A DNA stretch of 16,055 nt from Candidatus Sericytochromatia bacterium (GTDB lineage Bacteria; Cyanobacteriota; Sericytochromatia; JACMPN01): the NCBI GenBank assembly GCA_014377495.1, contig JACMPN010000559.1, positions 1-16,055 on the forward strand, read 5' to 3'. Under the pieces are notes generated by a model. The model ran no database searches. It had not been told where the DNA came from and worked only from the letters and a program-made list of their open reading frames with translations. Below, in pieces: positions 13,941 through 16,055 of the stretch (position 1 is its first letter; each line of letters starts with the position of its first letter). Made by a program: the position numbers and the translations under genes.

Positions 13941-16055
13941 CTAGAGGGGGACGTCGGCCGGGGCGGGATTGGGATCCGCCTGGTGCTCCACGGGCTTCAC
14001 GGCCGCCGGTTTGGCCGGGCGGGCCGGTTCTTCCACCGGGTGCGGCCTGGCCGGGATCGGGGCGATCGGCTTCAGTTCCCGCCACTCGTCGTGGGGCGGA
14101 GTCGTTCCCCCTGGCTGGGCGGCACCCGGCCGGGCTTTCGATTCCTCGAACTGCCATCCGGCCGGCGGGGCATCGGTGGTGGCTTCGCTGCTGGGCCGAC
14201 GCGGCGCCTTCGCCGGCGCATCTTCATGCTGGGGCTCCGTGGGTCCCGTCCGACGCGGGCTGCTGTCCGGTTCCCAGGTATGCTCGACGATCTTGGTCTT
14301 GGCCCGCAAAACCTTGGCCGCAGCCTTGGCATCAGAGGCGCCGGCCACTTTTTCGGGGTCGGGGAATTTCTTCTCGGGCAGGCCTTTATGGATCTTTTCC
14401 ATGAAGGTCTTCCAGATGGGGGCACAGACGTCGCCGCCGGTGATGCCGATCATCTGGGAGTTGTCGTCGTTGCCGGCCCAGACGACGGCTGTCAGCTGCG
14501 GCGTAAAGCCGGCGAACCAGGCGTCACGGTGGTCGGAGCTGGTGCCCGTCTTGCCGGCGGCGGGGCGGCCGAAATACGCCCCGGCGCCCGTGCCCCGCAG
14601 CAGCACGCCCTGCATGCAGTCGACGAGCGTGGCGACGAAGTAGGCAGGGAATACCTGCTTGAATTCCGGCCGGTTGTTTTCCTCGAGGATCTCGCCCTGT
14701 CGCGTTTCCACCCGGATGATCGGGTTGGCGGCCGTCCATCTGCCCATGTTGGCCAACCCCTCATAGGCACTGGCCAGCTCGAGCGGCGTCACCTCGGAGG
14801 TGCCGAGTGCCAGGCTGAGGTTGGGATTGAGGCCGTCGTGGAAGCCGAACTTCATCGCCGTTTCGATGACTTTTTTGGGGGTCACCATGTCCAGGATCTT
14901 GATGGCCACGATGTTGATCGAGGTTTCCAGGGCCCGGCGGATCGTCAGCGACCCGCGGAAGCGGTTGTCATAATTGTGCGGTTTCCAGCGGGTGCCGTCG
15001 CCCATCTTGTAGGACATGGGCTCGTCGACCTCGATCGACTCGGGTTTCAGGCCGTGGGCGAAGCCGGTCAGGTAAACGAAGGGTTTGAAGCTGGATCCCG
15101 GCGGCCGCATGGCCTGGGTGGCCCGGTTGAACTGGCTCTTGGAGTACCCGACGCCGCCGACGAGGGCCCGGATGCCGCCGGTTTCATTGTCGACACAGGC
15201 CAGGGCCCCCTGGGAGACGTGGTTGTCCTTGAGTTTGGCAATCTCGTCGTGGATCAGCTTTTCGGCGTGGAGCTGCCAGTCCATGTCGACGGTCGTCGTC
15301 ACCTTCAGGCCGCCCTGCCGGACGCGGGCGGGACCGTAGCGCTCGTTCAGGACGCTGAGCACATAGCTGGTGAAGTAAGGCGCGTTGTAGACCTGGCGCA
15401 GGCCGCTGATCTGTACGGGCATGGCCCGGGCCCCTTCGGCCTGGGCGGGCGTGATCACGCCCAGCTCCGTCATCCGGTTGAGGACCAGGGCCTGGCGTTG
15501 CTGGGCCCGTTCGAGGCTGTGGTAGGGACTGAAGAGCTCGGGGCCCGGGATCAGCCCGGCGATCATGGCCGCTTCGGCCAGATTGAGCTGGGAGGCATGT
15601 TTGCCAAAGTAGGTCTGGGCGGCGGCTTCACAGCCATAGGCGTTGTGGCCCCAGTAGACCTGGTTGAGATACAGCTGGAGGATCTCGTGCTTGCTGTAGC
15701 GTTGCTCGATCTGCAGTGACAGGTAGAACTCGGCCAGCTTGCGTGTGGGCGTGCGCTCGGGGGTCAAGAAGAGATTCTTGGCCAACTGCTGCGTCAGGGT
15801 CGAACCGCCCGTGGCATGGCCGCGGCGACTGACGTCGACGGTGGCGCCGCGGACCAGGCCGCGCAGGTCGATGCCGTGGTGGGTCCAGAAGCGGTCGTCT
15901 TCGGCGGCGATGACGGCTTTCTGGAGCCAGGGGGAGATCTGGGCCAGCGGGTCGGCGCTGCGGTTTTCCTCGTCGTGGACCTTGGCGACGAGCCGGCCCT
16001 TGCGGTCGAGGATCTCCGTCGTCTCGGCCGGCGTGTAGTAGCGCAGGCCACCGAC
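13941..16055 (-). CDS. Class A penicillin-binding protein (bifunctional transglycosylase/transpeptidase), 5' partial
   Basis: A cell-wall synthase that polymerises lipid II and cross-links the glycan strands at the outer face of the cytoplasmic membrane. 704 residues are visible; the N-terminal membrane anchor lies outside the window, because the frame is open to base 16055. The GT51 domain shows AAEDDRFWTHHGID with the catalytic Glu at 15900-15902, then GGSTLTQQLAKNL and LNQVYWGHNAYG. The transpeptidase domain has all three motifs: PGSSFKPF with the catalytic Ser at 15093-15095, SIN (about 14919) and KTGT starting at 14552. After the domain, about 115 residues rich in Pro, Ala and Glu form a probably disordered tail (EEPARPAKPAAVKPVEH). 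The ATG at 15785 is internal, since GT51 motifs continue upstream of it. LNQVYWGHNAYG resembles cyanobacterial class A enzymes. PonA/MrcA orthology is not settled. Confidence 0.96.
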   Translation of the reverse strand, partial: VGGLRYYTPAETTEILDRKGRLVAKVHDEENRSADPLAQISPWLQKAVIAAEDDRFWTHHGIDLRGLVRGATVDVSRRGHATGGSTLTQQLAKNLFLTPERTPTRKLAEFYLSLQIEQRYSKHEILQLYLNQVYWGHNAYGCEAAAQTYFGKHASQLNLAEAAMIAGLIPGPELFSPYHSLERAQQRQALVLNRMTELGVITPAQAEGARAMPVQISGLRQVYNAPYFTSYVLSVLNERYGPARVRQGGLKVTTTVDMDWQLHAEKLIHDEIAKLKDNHVSQGALACVDNETGGIRALVGGVGYSKSQFNRATQAMRPPGSSFKPFVYLTGFAHGLKPESIEVDEPMSYKMGDGTRWKPHNYDNRFRGSLTIRRALETSINIVAIKILDMVTPKKVIETAMKFGFHDGLNPNLSLALGTSEVTPLELASAYEGLANMGRWTAANPIIRVETRQGEILEENNRPEFKQVFPAYFVATLVDCMQGVLLRGTGAGAYFGRPAAGKTGTSSDHRDAWFAGFTPQLTAVVWAGNDDNSQMIGITGGDVCAPIWKTFMEKIHKGLPEKKFPDPEKVAGASDAKAAAKVLRAKTKIVEHTWEPDSSPRRTGPTEPQHEDAPAKAPRRPSSEATTDAPPAGWQFEESKARPGAAQPGGTTPPHDEWRELKPIAPIPARPHPVEEPARPAKPAAVKPVEHQADPNPAPADVPL

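Noticed and set aside
13866..15719. A 617-codon + strand frame across the penicillin-binding protein gene
   Set aside because: The - strand shows every catalytic motif of a class A penicillin-binding protein; the + strand product is compositionally biased and motif-free.
15794..16051. A separate short - strand ORF at the right edge
   Set aside because: It is in another frame from the penicillin-binding protein, whose GT51 motifs continue uninterrupted to the window edge, so no frameshift or extra gene is needed.

Overview
This is a GC-rich bacterial window holding nine full-length protein genes, two genes cut by the window edges and one tRNA. The organism was probably a diderm: there is a class A penicillin-binding protein, a lipobox protein and a signal-peptide protein. 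The penicillin-binding protein carries a transglycosylase stretch (LNQVYWGHNAYG) that resembles cyanobacterial homologues. No photosynthesis gene is present, so a non-photosynthetic lineage near Cyanobacteria is possible, but this is a weak inference from one protein.

Region 1 (about 1-9210, + strand) is a glycosylation cluster. It opens with the 3' part of a DegT/DnrJ/EryC1 sugar aminotransferase, which would make an amino sugar. Three tandem paralogous glycosyltransferases of about 463 residues follow, each a GT2 catalytic domain plus a C-terminal domain that looks like a stripped-down GT-B C-lobe. After a 224-base gap comes a 1242-residue protein that joins a GT4-like domain, TPRs, a second GT2 domain and a long TPR array. 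Together they look like a module for building or attaching glycans on a surface polymer or protein. The acceptor cannot be read from the window.

Region 2 (about 9211-11060, + strand) is housekeeping-like: a small GAF-like protein, an RluA-family pseudouridine synthase starting almost at its stop codon, then tRNA-Ala(CGC) and a strong hairpin terminator.

Region 3 (about 11061-16055) holds a secreted TPR protein with a proline-rich tail (- strand), a divergent orphan oligopeptide-type solute-binding lipoprotein (+), a small CxxC-pair protein (-) whose stop codon lies one base from that of the lipoprotein, and the 3' part of a class A penicillin-binding protein (-) with a long proline-rich tail.

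No CRISPR array, transposase, integrase or phage gene was seen. The most unusual content is the triplicated glycosyltransferase set with its fused degenerate lobe, and the large double-glycosyltransferase TPR protein beside it.
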